Positions 1 to 12,181 of a stretch of DNA of 64,000 nt are shown here, piece after piece. Source of the DNA: Phlebotomus papatasi (Eukaryota; Arthropoda; Insecta; Diptera; Psychodidae); the NCBI RefSeq assembly GCF_024763615.1, contig NC_077223.1:15686001-15750000 (forward strand). Reading direction: 5' to 3'. Position 1 is the first letter of the stretch, and the number at the start of each line of letters is the position of its first letter. The notes under the pieces are model-generated. The model was given only the letters and a program-made list of their open reading frames with translations. It was not told the origin of the DNA and did no database searches. The position numbers were made by a program, and so were the translations under genes.

Positions 1-102
1 ACCTGAAAAGGGCAATATTTACACCGATTTAGGATCAATACTGCAGGGTAAAATTAACATTTCCGGAATGTTATTTTAACCTTTTCGGATTTCTCTCAGT
101 GC
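1..102 (+). repeat. Dispersed repeat copy, also at 34045-34147
   Basis: This stretch reads almost base for base like 34045-34147 (both contain GGGTAAAATTAACATTTCC followed by GGAATGTTATTTTAAC). It is cut by the window edge, so its full length is unknown. No coding capacity is visible. Confidence 0.7.
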
Positions 103-147
103 GTGAACATAAGACTCGGAATTTTGGTTGCTATCAGTTCCACGTCC

Positions 148-1231
148 CAATGATATTGAGAAAACAATAATTGAGGATTTTCGAATTGTTCAATGTAGTA
201 AAATCAACCTAGCATTTCTTCACAAGGTATTCTATGGGACAAATAAAGTTGAATAGGTTCTCAAGTAAGTCCTGGCTAAGTTAGAAATAGACTTTTNNNN
301 NNNNNNNNNNNNNNNNNNNNNNNNNNNNNNNNNNNNNNNNNNNNNNNNNNNNNNNNNNNNNNNNNNNNNNNNNNNNNNNNNNNNNNNNNNNNNNNNNNNN
401 NNNNNNNNNNNNNNNNNNNNNNNNNNNNNNNNNNNNNNNNNNNNNNNNNNNNNNNNNNNNNNNNNNNNNNNNNNNNNNNNNNNNNNNNNNNNNNNNNNNN
501 NNNNNNNNNNNNNNNNNNNNNNNNNNNNNNNNNNNNNNNNNNNNNNNNNNNNNNNNNNNNNNNNNNNNNNNNNNNNNNNNNNNNNNNNNNNNNNNNNNNN
601 NNNNNNNNNNNNNNNNNNNNNNNNNNNNNNNNNNNNNNNNNNNNNNNNNNNNNNNNNNNNNNNNNNNNNNNNNNNNNNNNNNNNNNNNNNNNNNNNNNNN
701 NNNNNNNNNNNNNNNNNNNNNNNNNNNNNNNNNNNNNNNNNNNNNNNNNNNNNNNNNNNNNNNNNNNNNNNNNNNNNNNNNNNNNNNNNNNNNNNNTATC
801 AACAGGGTTTCATTGAAGGACGAACATGATGACGCAGTTAATTACCTTAATAAAAGAAGTTTGAAATTTACAATAAGTACCAAGTCTGGAATGAAGCTAA
901 TCATAAAATAGTCCTATTTTATGATAAAACTGAGTTTGTTCAAAATTCTTTCGAAATAAAATGCTGTATATACATAGCTCCTCTCGGACAAAATTTTTGA
1001 ATCTATGTCATACAAGAACAACTATCATTTTTCTGATTTATACACTGTGTTTTCATGTTCGTCCTTCAATGTGATACAAATGATCGAAATCTACTTCAAT
1101 CTTAGCCAGGACTTATCTGAGGACCCTTTCAACTTTATTTGCCCCATAGAATACCTTGCGATGAAATGCTAAATTGATTTTACCACATTGAACAATTCGA
1201 AAATCCTGAATTGTTGTTGTTTTCTTAATAA
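148..1231. repeat. Long inverted repeat interrupted by the assembly gap
   Basis: Bases 148-285 are matched in reverse complement by about 1093-1231 (for example TTAGCCAGGACTTA on the right against TAAGTCCTGGCTAA on the left). An inner pair, 811-829 (CATTGAAGGACGAACATGA) and 1053-1071, is also inverted. The structure is a MITE or foldback element of about 1.1 kb whose left interior falls in the N run. I see no coding sequence. Confidence 0.65.
297..796. other. Assembly gap (500 N)
   Basis: Five hundred consecutive N characters, probably a fixed-size scaffold gap. Its true length is unknown. It lies inside the left arm of an inverted repeat, which probably caused the assembly break. Confidence 0.99.
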
Positions 1232-1315
1232 TGTTAATTAATTAATGTTAATTTCTCAATTGACCGGTGGAACCATTAGAAGCCAAAATTTCGAGTATTA
1301 TGTTTACATAAACAC

Positions 1316-1535
1316 TAAGATAAAGCGATATAATTTGGAATTAGTGTTACAAATTGGACAATTCGTCGGTACAAGTTGGACATGGCTTTTTCTTGATAAA
1401 TACAGTACGAAATTTGTTTTTAAGCACAAGGAACCAAATTATAAAACTAAAGCATTATAAATATACAAATAAACATGAAGTACTAAATTTATCAAGACAA
1501 AAAGCCTTGTCCAACTTGTACCACTTTACCCTATA
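1316..1535. repeat. MITE, TAGGGTAAAGTGGTACAAG family (copy 1)
   Basis: The right end reads as the reverse complement of TAGGGTAAAGTGGTACAAG; the interior carries the words GGTACAAGTTGGAC and GTCCAACTTGTACC as inverted repeats. It matches the copy at 40788-41043 in reverse orientation. Short ORFs inside are incidental. Confidence 0.65.
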
Positions 1536-1736
1536 TTGCATTATCGATTATTGATTTCCGTAATTTACTGTGTAATAGAGCCTCTAACGAGAAAAGGCCT
1601 TGGAATTCTGAATAACATGAACTGACTATAACTGGTAAAAAACGAATAAATGTACTTTTATTGAATATTCTACAATACCTTATTTATTGCTGAGAGAATT
1701 TATGAAATATTTTAAATTTTATTGCATTACTCACAG

Positions 1737-1840
1737 ATGAGGAAGCACTGCAGAAGAAAACTCGCCAAATGCTCGATCTCGTTAGTAAAATTAGACCTCT
1801 TAGAACTTGGATCCTGCTAGTAAATCAAAATAATGAGTAG
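1737..1840 (+). CDS. Possible last coding exon of a gene lying further left
   Basis: A pyrimidine-rich tract ending in tactcacag precedes an open reading phase that starts with two bases of a split codon, then runs 33 codons (EEALQKKTRQMLDLVSKIRP is the first part) to TAG at 1838. An AATAAA signal follows at 1912-1917, a plausible 3' UTR distance. The peptide is charged and helix-like and does not match a family I can name. The upstream exons would lie in the gap or outside the window. It could also be a chance open stretch after a cryptic acceptor. Confidence 0.35.
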
Positions 1841-2616
1841 TAATTTCGTTCCTCTGGATAGCGTACGCCTGGAAGTTTTACGCCATGTCAATCAGAAGAG
1901 TTCAACGTAGAAATAAAGAACAAAATCTCCATTGATATCTTTTACTCTGTTCAACTGCATAATTGCGAAAATACATTCATTAAATGTCACATAAAGTTTG
2001 TATTGTCTATTTTGCCATAATTCAATTGATTATTTTTGTTTTAAAACTGCACTATCACTCAACATTATTCAATACAATTTCATCGCTAATCGTTAGTAGT
2101 AATCTTGTTCTTTTGCTTCCAATCATTTTTTTTTGTTTATCTTCTATATTATAATAATTCAATAACTTGCTTTTTGATTTGGGACTAACGCAAAAATTAA
2201 ATCCATTAAACACACTCTTGAACAAAATGTAACTTTACCCGTTTTACAGTAATTCCAGTGTCCTCTGCCTATTCCTCTACAGTGCATACTGTTTCTTTTT
2301 TTTTACTTCTTCCGAAATGATAATTTTTTTTAAATTAAGACAAACAACAAACAAATACTGGAAAATTAAACATTTGAATAAATTTGTGTAAAATGTAACA
2401 ACGTAAATAGCATAAAAATTTCAGAGTTGGGGACATAATTTGAAAAAAAAATAATAATAATAAATTATAATACAAATTCCGTTGGAGATTCAGTGGAGAT
2501 TCCAGTGTGGATTCATGTCTCGGCTAATACTTTGCATGTTGCACGATACTGTCTCTATCGACGTCCATTTGTGACCGAGAGAGTGAGGGAGACAGCGCGA
2601 TGGCCTCATGCGCCAT

Positions 2617-5600
2617 TTAGCGCATATAGGGGTAGTCCACGTCAGTTTGTGGCGTGTAGGTTTCTTTGATGGCCTGCGGCGATGTCCAGCGCAGAACATA
2701 GTGTGGTCCGCCAGCCTTATCATTGGTACCTAAACCAAATATTATTGAGTTAGACTCGATCTGAGAGTTTGTAAGGACGGAAGCCCTTAAGGCAATAGCG
2801 TGGATGAGCGACTTGACTGCTATCGGTAAATCCGAAATTACTGCCCAGGTTACAACTCCACACTTATGTGTTAGTCCGTTAACCTTTATTTATCGCATGA
2901 AGTACGGGACTAAAGTAGCCCGTTATTGAGCAAGACACATGCAAATTTTATGCCTCGCCACGATTAATAATACCTAAATGCCTGCCGAGCAGAGCCTAGT
3001 CCCCTTTTTCTTGTTCCTCCCAGTTTTAAGATACTCGATTGATAATGATTACAAAACATTGTATGTTGTCAGATCTATTGCAGAGAGTTATCATTATCAT
3101 TAGCCCATTCCAACTTGAAGCTAAGACCGCTAAGACAGAATTTACGTCACTGATAAGTTAATGTTAATTAAAAACATCCCCAAAATACTGGATTTACGAA
3201 AATAATACAACGCGACGCACAAACAGTAACACCTCATTCTTATCCATCAACTTTGCATGTGACTTCGGGATAAGCTTTCTTGCGGCCATGATCGACCGAC
3301 GTTTCAAACATGGACTCTCTGAAGAAGGTCCCAACCAAAGGACCGAAACGTTGGCAAATAAAAAAAAACAAAGAGAAGAACGAGCTAAAGAGGACTGAGA
3401 TTCCATTTTCTGACATCATCTACATCCACACGGTCGCAACAAATCATCGTAAACTTAATATGTTCATTCAGATGAACAAAAAATCGTAGCATTTAAAAAA
3501 GTTTGTTGTCCGAATTTCTTTCTAATTCCCGTGACATTTCGGTCCCAAATGCCTGAATTTGAGAGAAGCTACTATATATACAAGATTGCATTTTTAACCA
3601 AAACCGGTAACTTCATAGTTCTAAAAAAAACTTTGCCATCTTATTGTGGATCATCTTTAATGAGTTGTGCATTAGAACGTTTGGAACCTTCTTTGTATCA
3701 TAGATTTCTGTTTAGAATTTTTTTCTAAGCATTGTCGCCACCAAGTCAGTCGGATGGCGATGTTTTTTCGATGTCTTCTCCTTGTTTGCGTGTGTGACAT
3801 CGGTCGAGACTACCAAACTGTCAAAGCAGTATAAAAGAAGCGGGATAACCGTGAGTATCGGCCCCTTTCTCGTCGAAGCGACTTTAAGAACGATTTAGTG
3901 TACTCAGTGTTTGTCACAAAAAACACACACACAAAATGTGTGTCACAAGCACAAATGTTTGTCACAAAAAGACATCAGCTCATTGGAGATCAGTTGCGCG
4001 TAACAGGCTTGACTGGCAACGGATTCTAAGACAAGCCAAGACCACCAATTGGTTGTAGAGCCGGTCAAATAAGTAAGCAAGTGAAAACGCTTATACCAAA
4101 TCAAATACACAGCTCTGTCCGATATCCGGCTGACGTGGGGACAAAATGACATTTGGGTTTTTTGAATCTGGTCAACGGTTTTTTTATTTTGCGCTGTGTG
4201 AATTTATTTTCTGTCGAAAAACAACAGAATTTTCTTCGATGGTGCACTTATGTTCCATTTTGAACCACAATTGAGTATCAAAGGCTTTGATAAAGTCAAT
4301 ATAACATTTTAATTTATGCTAGACAAGTTGGATACTGTTAGTCCTGTTAGTGATACTGTCAGCTGTCAGTGTTTGGCGGCTGTCAGCCGCATATTGAAGT
4401 GCCGAATATCGGAAAGAGCTGTGTTGAGAAACACGGGATTTCGACCAGATTCTTCACATCCTTTATTCCCTAGCCAATATTTCGGAGCGGGATGACAATC
4501 GATGAGAAACCGGTGTCAGGCAATTCTTTCACTATCACTTCTTTAAATGCGAATGTTGGGATCGTCGTCAAATCGAGTGGACTGTATTTTTTCTGTAAAT
4601 GCTTTTATTTGTCATCGTCTTTACAGCCGGAGAGACACGACTAATTCCCGAGAAGATCTAGTAGAGCTAATATGTAAACTGATTAAAAGTCGTCCTAATT
4701 ACTAAATAAATCGTCTTTGTCTTTACCTAATAAGACTTCAATCTTGTTCTGGATATCACCTAATATCTATCAAATCCGTCTGTCTCTATTTAATCAATCT
4801 AACGCAAAGAAAAGAAATACCCTCTTAGATTCAATAGATAACATAATTTCACACCATTTTCACAACTTACTCGAGAAAATAACCAAATTTCCACAGTCGT
4901 CGTCGTCACGCGTGTCTCGCCATTAAAGTCACAAAATGAAAAGACAGAATGCCGGAAGGGCCTAAATTACAATGCCAAAAAATATTAATTCATAAAATTT
5001 CCGTCAGATGGCGTTCTGTCCACAACAGCGAACGATTTGTACATGGAGATTGTCAGACTCTGGGCTAGAGAATAAAGGAGGGAAAGAACCAGGTTGAAAT
5101 TCTGTGTTTCTCTATTTGCATCAAGTAAACGGCTGAAGTCTTCATAGTAAGCCATTGTTCGCCATACTCAAAGAAAGGGAAAGCATACCCGAAAGATTCT
5201 TTGAAGGAAGGAAAGCCAAACCAGGTCAAAAACCGTTTATAATTCCCATGCTTAATAAAGGAGAGGAAGATTGAGGTTAAAATCCGTGTTTTCCTACCTA
5301 AAACTGCCTCACAACATTACACAACAAACTTATTTTCCATTTGGGTACTGGATCAATCACCTGAAAATCATACGGTCATTGTTGCATGACCTATTCAAGT
5401 TTGGTGACAATCTTGCGTGACAAAAGTTCATCTAGTCAATGACAATTTTTAGTAAGAGAATCATGGCTCATTACAGTAAACACTGATAAACCGGAAAATA
5501 TTGCGTTGAATACAAATAAACACACGGAAGTCATAGACTATTATTCGCTGACACTGAAACTCAAAACTAGAAAACTTAAGAAGACTTTCCTATGTAAGTC

Positions 5601-8600
5601 TTAGTAACTATTGATCCGTTTTCCACTCCAAAACAGTGAAAGAAATGACACATAACAATGGCGACGAGTTTATGGTCAGCTCGAAATTACTACTTAGTGG
5701 TTCCTTTTCTGTTTAGGGAAGAATATCAAACTCCTTTGAACGACAATTTCTAAACTTATGAAGAACTTACCAGACATTCGGCCACCGCCGAAAGGTTGCT
5801 GGCCCACAACGGATCCAGTTGACTTGTCGTTAATGTAGAAGTTCCCAGCTGACATCTTGAATTCCTCGAGTGCACGACGCAGGAAAGACCTGAAAAAGAT
5901 CGGACAATACAAGTCCGATGCTTATTAATTAAAAACGATTCGAGAGAAACGTTTCCACTTACTCATCCTGGGCAAAAACAGCTCCTGTGAGGGCAAACTT
6001 TGTAGCATCGGTGACCTCTGTAATGGCATAATCTAACTGATTATCCTCGTAAACCCAGCATGTGAGTACGGGTCCGAATATCTCTTCAGTCATGATTCTG
6101 TCACGGGGATCCTTCGTCTCCACAATTGTGGGCTCAATGAAGTAGCCCTTTGAGTCATCACATTTCCCTCCTGCGATAATTGAGAGGGCAGAACAGGAGC
6201 GAGCATGCTCAATGTAACCACTGATGCGCTTAAATGCAACCGCATCAATCACAGCACCAGAAAACATGCTGAAATCGGTAACATCACCCAGGCGGAGCTT
6301 CTTGGCGCCCGCCACCAAACCTTCTTTGACGGCTGGCCAGAGAGATCGTGGTACATACATACGACTGCACGCGGAACACTTCTGACCACAAAATTCAAAG
6401 GCAGAACGAAGCGTCGCAGACACGACTGTTGCTACTTCAGCACTCGGATGCACAAAGTGGAAGTTCTTACCGCCACATTCACCAATCAATCGCGGAAAAT
6501 TGGTATACGACGTAATGTTGTCTGCCACAGCCTTCCATAGCCACTGGAACGTCCTGCAACATCAATCTCGTCAATACGAGAACTCTTGACAGGGATTCTA
6601 TCAGCTTAAGGCTTCTATCACGAACTCAAAGCTTCAATTTAAGAAAAAAAATCCAGCAAGTGGCAGATTCAACACAGCAACCGGATTGAGAACTAAATCA
6701 AAATAGAAACAGCCTACTTTGTAGGCTAAAAGGCATCTACTCACGTATCGTCCGAACAAAATCTAGGACTTCAAATTTAAATACAAGATTGATATCCGAA
6801 AATACGAAAAACGAATTAGCTTTTAGCAAAATTTCTTACATGACACGAAGTTCAAAAGGATTTCAAACACTTTCATCCTTGTCGACCTGTGTTATAGAGA
6901 TATTGGTACGCGGTTTACATGTTTACGAAATACTTGCTAAGTTTATCGTCAGGATTCCTAAAGAGTTTTATCACATTTTGGAAAACAAAACAAAACAAGT
7001 ACTTACGGAACAGATCCTGTGAAATTAATGCCAGCAAGATATGGAGAGGAAGTGATGGTTTTTCCGAAAGTGGGTCCATCAGCGGGCACAAAGTTAACTA
7101 CGCCTGGAGGCACACCTGCTTCGGTCATAATGGTGTAAATAAGCCAATTGGACAACAGAGCGGTGTCCGATGGCTTCCATAGGACAGCATTGCCTGCCAA
7201 TGCTGGTGTGTAGGCGAGATTGCCGCCTATGGCTGTAAAGTTGAAAGGACTGATGGCAGCCACGAAACCATCTATGCCACGGAAACGTTGTACATTGCGT
7301 GTGACCTTAGGGTCTGGACTTATGGGCTGATACTTAGAAGCCTCCTTCAAAAAGTAGGCATTCAGCCGTACAAAGTCCACCAACTCTGCAGCTGAGTCAA
7401 TTTCAGCTTGGATAGCTGTCTTTGACTGACCTAGCATAGTTGCAGCATTTAGACGTGACCTGTATTTGTTGGCCATCAAATCAGCTGCTCGTTCCCATAT
7501 CGCCAATCGCTCGCCTATTGGCCGGCGATCCCACTCTTTCTGTGCCGCAACGGCCGTTTCAATTGCCCGAGCAACCACAAATTTGTCCGCATAATAAAAC
7601 TTTGCGACGCGTTTTGAATGATCATGTGGCATCACCTACAACAACAAACCACTCATCAAATGATATCAAGAACACGATAATTATCTGTTTTCGGATATAA
7701 CAAGACATTTTCCTTCCCCATTGCAAAAGAAAGCGGAATAGGAATAACAAGCGAAAAATTCTTTGGAATTTTCCACTATTTTTCCTTAAAAAATTCCATA
7801 GGAATTTTCCATAATAGGTTCCAAGGAAAATTTGATGGATTTATGCTGGATTTTTTCTATAGAATACATCCATGGAAATGCTCGTGGAATTTATGTGGAT
7901 TTTTCCACCAAAATAAAATGGAGAAAAAATGAAGCTGTCACATGCACCTCGTAATTTTACTTCCGAATTTTATAGAAACGGCAAAGATTACGAGGATTAT
8001 AATATGTTTTTATAAACCAGCAATAACGAATTGACACTTTGAGCAATAAAAAAAAATTTTATTACATAAAATTTTTTTTCCTAAAATATATATTAATTAA
8101 CATAAAAACAGCATTATTTTAGGTTGGCGACCTATTTAATGTAATCACTTCATTATTATCTACACGAAACGCAGCATCGCATAATTAATTATATTATAAT
8201 TGCCACATGAATCACTAGAAATGTTTGCGGAAGGTTTGGAAACAAATTCTAAAAGTTGTCGCAACACCATTTTATTTGTTTGACATTTCAGAAAACTAGT
8301 GGAAAAATCCATATAAAACACTATGGAAAGACAGTGGAAAATTCCATATGTTTTTTCCAGCTTATCCCGCGGACGTTTCACGTGTGAGTTTCCATATAAA
8401 TCTTCCGCGGAATACCGCGGAATTTAACGCTGGAATTCCAGCATGTCGTACTAGTAAATTCCATGGAGCACTATGATTTCCATGGAATTTCCGGCTTTAA
8501 ATTCCATAGGAAAACTTAGTGGAATTTTAGCGTCAAATTCCAGCGAATTTAGCCATTTGGACGCAAGTTTTCCATTGGAATTTTTGCGGAATTTTGCTAT

Positions 8601-11600
8601 GGGGACTCTACTGTAGATGCTAAACGATTATAGATAGTGAACCAGAGCTTTCGGGGTATCTCTTCTACACAGTCGACTCACTAACATGTACTTTATTTTT
8701 TCCTAAGTCCCAGTTTGAAGGTAGTCTGGTACATTTGAAAGTTAATGCATATGAGCTCCAGTTAGTGTATTTATCAGAGTCGTGTGATATAGATTTATGT
8801 AGCGCTTGATAGGAAAAATGTACCAAATCAAAGATTTTAAATAATTTGCCCTACATTTTATGGAAGAGGTTACTAGTTATCAACCGAGTGTGGCATGTAA
8901 ACTAATCCAAGCATGCCAGGATTAGTTGGAAAGACTTTTAAATCCTTGACAATTCTGAACAGATTCCAAAGAATTATAAAGCGGTAATAATCCAGTTATA
9001 TTTGTAATTAGCTTTTGCTTAAAGATCTAGATTGCAATGATGTTTTGAACAAATGGGAACAATAGAATCTAGAGCGGTCCTCAATAGATCATTTGCCCTT
9101 AATAATCCAATCCTAAGTTACATTTTATCAAAAATATTGATTTATAAGAAGTTGTAGCCGTTAAGCCATATGGCTAATGACTTAAGTTTTGGAGTTTCCC
9201 ACTAAACCGCCTCTCGGCTTAAGCCGTAAGCTTGTCTAGGGAATTAGGTCTGTACAAATCTAAGGATCAGCCAATAGCACAAATACTTAATCTAAAACAA
9301 TCATTAAACTCCATTATCATTTGTACTCCCGTAAACTGTCGCTCGAATCCAGCTGTAAGTTTGTATAGGGCTTAAATTGTACGGCTTTCAGACCCAAGGT
9401 TTAATCATATCGCTTAACTTATATAATTTCTTTTTAGACAAGATTAATGGAAAAATTTTGAATTTGGCTTGGATATTAAAAGTAATTAATCTATTCTATT
9501 TAAATCATTTAAATAGTTTTCTTTTAAGAATCACAAAAAAAGTTTATTTTTTAAGATTTTGTATTTTCGAAACCCTCAAGAACTGGGCTAAACCTCCAGT
9601 CTGAAAATCATGTTACGGTTTCAAACATTTCACATAATTGGGACACTGCCACTCTTCTCTGTAAAATTCCGATTTACTTACTACCGAAAGGATTAAAAAT
9701 CTTTGTAATATGACATTACTTAGAATAGAATAGCCTAGTTTAGAGCCTTTTCAAATAGGATTTATTAATCAAACTTGTCAATACGAATAATTTTGTTTTG
9801 ATTTTCTGAAATGTAAAGAATCAAATAAAATTGTGACTTAGGCTGCTATTCTGCCATCTTTATAATTTTGTAAGATTTTGCAAAATTCGGAATTCCTGTT
9901 AATCCAAGAGGAGTTAGAGTTAATCCAAGGTTGAGCAATTCTGCCGCCAAGAAATTTTATAGCAAAAATCGAACAAGATATAAAAAAATTTGGAGACTTG
10001 TCGTGCAGCATCATCTGCGGAATTATTTGACTTGACACTGTGTGTTTACAGTGGTTTGTTATTTTTCACGAAAAAAGCATTAAAATATCTTTAAAGGTAA
10101 TTATATTCAATTCAACCTTGACAAAACTTTCACTTTACAAAATTTAAAAGTATACCTCTAAATTTTTCTTGGATCGTACAAGAAAATGTATGGAACAGTC
10201 AAAGAATTTTTGGATGAATTGAAAAATTCTTGGATGTAAAATATGGTAATTTGAAAATTTTGTTGGAGACTTTATAACAAGGTCTAAAATATTTGGAGAG
10301 TACTAATATTTCAGAACTTTATATTTTTTCTGTGAGAATACCAAATTTCTTGGATCTTGCTCGTCTTGCTCAGTTACAAAATTATAAAGATGGCAGAATA
10401 GCAGCCTTATGGCGTTATCACACTTGCACATTAAAATTTTAATGTGATTCACATTAATTGTCGCTTGTGAGCGTCCAAATATGTTATTTGTGTCTTTGAG
10501 TCACTTAATATTTGGGATTTTTTCTATTTATTGATAAAGAAGTGGACTTGGCCTGCAAAAATAAGTTTAAATTTACCTGAAGCATAAATATTTTTCACAT
10601 TAAAAAATTAAAGAGAAAATCGCATTAATTTTTCGCATTAATGCTATAAATCAATTTATATCAAATTTTGCGAGCCAAGTCTACCTTTTTATCAACAAAT
10701 AGATCAAATTTTGAATATAAAATGATTCAAACACACAAATTACACATTTGGACTCTCACCAGCGACAATTAATGGGAATCATATTAAAATTTTAATGTGC
10801 AAATGTTATAACACAGTTAGACAATAAAAAATTAGTACCACTTAGTACTACATTTATTGAGGAAAAAGTTCTGTGTTCTCATTGGAAGTTCTGAAAATTT
10901 TTATTTAGAGCAAGTTCTGAATTACGGTACTGACGGTACTGCTTCAATGAAAAATGCAAAAAATTAAAAGGAAAAATGTTTTTAATTGACATTTTTTAGT
11001 ACATGACTGTACTCAAGTATTTCTACATAAATTACTTTCCTTTGTGTTTGTTCCTGTCATGACATTTGGTTGTTTAGGTTTAGGAATACGCCAAGAACTG
11101 GGAAAACCAATCGAGACCGGTCCCAATGCAAGAAAAATTGATAATGGCTAAAGCACTTGAGAACAGTCATGTGCTAAAAACGTATGCTCAAAAAATGTCC
11201 TCTTTTGAAAGGCAATGAAAAATTTTTTTTTCATTATCTACTTTTTGATTACGAACAATAGATAGGAAAAAAGCAATTTTCTTTGCTATTTTTTGATAAA
11301 ACAGGTAGCTCAATATTTTACTGTTTAGATAAGAGAAAACTGATAAATGTAACAAAAAAAGATAGTATTTTTGCAGTCTTTGTAATGTTAAAAATAGTAT
11401 TTAAATTATTTTAAATAATATTTCCCTAAAATTAAAAAAATACTTTAATTTAAGTAGCGGAAATAAGTCTTCATACCTTAAAAGTTTACGAGAAAACCAT
11501 TATCATGTGGAATGCACAGTCTAATAATATAAAATTAGGTAAGAATGCAACAAATTTGTCCTATCTCCAACTTCCTATTTGACTTTTAAAAAAAAAGTCA

Positions 11601-12181
11601 AAATGAATGGGTTTTCTGCTTCTGAGCCAGGGTCATTTCATGTGAAATATTTCCATTTTGCTTTCTCGATAACAAAAAAGAAAAAATTCCGCCACAAAAT
11701 ACCTGCTGTTACTACCTCTTAAAATTGAATAAGAGATTGGGGTTTGTGCCCCGGAGGCTCACCTGATATTTGACATCTTTCGTGCGGATCTCCTCACCGC
11801 CCACTATGATGGGGACATCGACACACTCATTGGCAGTGCGTTTCAGCGCCTCCTCGAGCTCCTTGCGCTCTGACGATCCTTTGAGATACTGATAGACGGG
11901 TTCATTGACGGCCGGGAAATTCGGGAGATTTTCAATGCCCACTACCGATGAAGCCCACCTACGTTCGCAGCCCCATCTGCAATGGCAATTAACACCCACT
12001 CATCCACTTGCTCTTTCACACCAGGCTCTTTAATTTGGGGACGTTCGCTTTCGCTTACGCAACAGCTGTCAACGGGGCGCTCACAGAGCGCCCGACAACA
12101 GTGTCACCCGCGACTATCCCTCCTTGGAAAAACTCACTTGGGGCGCAGGGTGGTGAGAAATGTTCGCGTGCACCGAATCAT
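2617..12181 (-). CDS. P5CDh1: Delta-1-pyrroline-5-carboxylate dehydrogenase, mitochondrial
   Basis: This enzyme oxidises glutamate semialdehyde/P5C to glutamate with NAD+ in the mitochondrial matrix, the last step of proline breakdown. Six exons join in frame: 12181-12138, 11976-11763, 7635-7007, 6553-5963, 5889-5771 and 2729-2617, all with gt/ag borders, giving 569 residues, close to the family's usual length of about 563. The start (MIRCTRTFLTTLRPK) is rich in Arg/Thr/Leu, as expected of a mitochondrial presequence, and its two-base overhang fits exon 2. Visible family blocks are the PFNFTAIGGNL segment, GECGGKN with the catalytic Glu321, and GQKCSAC with nucleophile Cys355 (34 residues apart, as in the family). 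The C-terminal blocks NDKSTGSVVGQQPFGGGR and GGPHYVLRWTSPQ are also present. Introns 2 and 5 (about 4.1 and 3.0 kb) are packed with repeats. No frame break was seen. Confidence 0.96.
3290..3356 (+). ncRNA. Hammerhead-ribozyme-like motif, probably a retroelement relic
   Basis: CTGAAGA (3319-3325) is followed by a perfect 5-bp hairpin GGTCC/GGACC (3327-3331 with 3340-3344), then GAAAC (3345-3349). The downstream bases GAAACGTTGG can pair with CCGACGTTTC at about 3295-3304. This is the order CUGANGA - stem II - GAAA - stem III of hammerhead ribozymes such as those carried by Penelope-like elements. One extra A (3326) separates the core from stem II and stem I is not clear, so activity is doubtful. 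A shorter relic with the same CCGAAACGTTGGC word lies at 34182-34194. Confidence 0.3.
7715..8604. repeat. Element dense in TTCCA/TGGAA words, inside P5CDH intron 2
   Basis: Ends are inverted: TCCCCATTGCAAAA on the left against the reverse complement of ATTTTGCTATGGGGA on the right. The interior contains many copies of short words such as GGAATTTTCC, TTCCATGGAA and AATTCCA in both orientations, interrupted by an AT-rich core at about 7930-8270. There is no convincing coding sequence. It looks like a non-autonomous DNA transposon with multiple subterminal binding-site-like words. Confidence 0.55.
9040..9612. repeat. Dispersed repeat with the TTAAGCCATATGGCTAA word
   Basis: It shares stretches with 13641-14020, 47160-47390 and 63890-64000: 'atttgccctTAATAATCCAATCCTAA', a palindromic CCATATGG core, and a right end GGGCTAAACCTCCAGTCTG. 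The left boundary is approximate. It lies inside P5CDH intron 2 and no gene was seen in it. Confidence 0.5.
9841..10406. mobile_element. PIF/Harbinger-type MITE with TTA target duplication
   Basis: Terminal inverted repeats of about 35 bp (GGCTGCTATTCTGCCATCTT at the left, its complement at 10387-10406) are directly flanked by TTA at 9838-9840 and 10407-10409. A 3-bp TTA duplication is typical of the PIF/Harbinger superfamily. The element is 566 bp and carries no transposase. It sits in P5CDH intron 2. Confidence 0.75.
10414..10812. repeat. MITE with long palindromic ends, abutting the Harbinger MITE
   Basis: Left GTTATCACACTTGCACATT is inverted at the right (AATGTGCAAATGTTATAAC), and the similarity continues for about 75 bp on each side, including the palindrome CACATTAAAATTTTAATGTG. 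It begins 8 bp after the previous element ends. It is non-coding. Confidence 0.7.

Noticed and set aside
281..802. 173-residue frame of undefined residues
   Set aside because: It is the run of N characters.
3830..3990. TATA box (TATAAAA at 3830) with downstream CA-rich repeats, possibly a solo LTR
   Set aside because: No TG...CA ends, target duplication, primer-binding site or coding sequence could be defined; it is inside a P5CDH intron.
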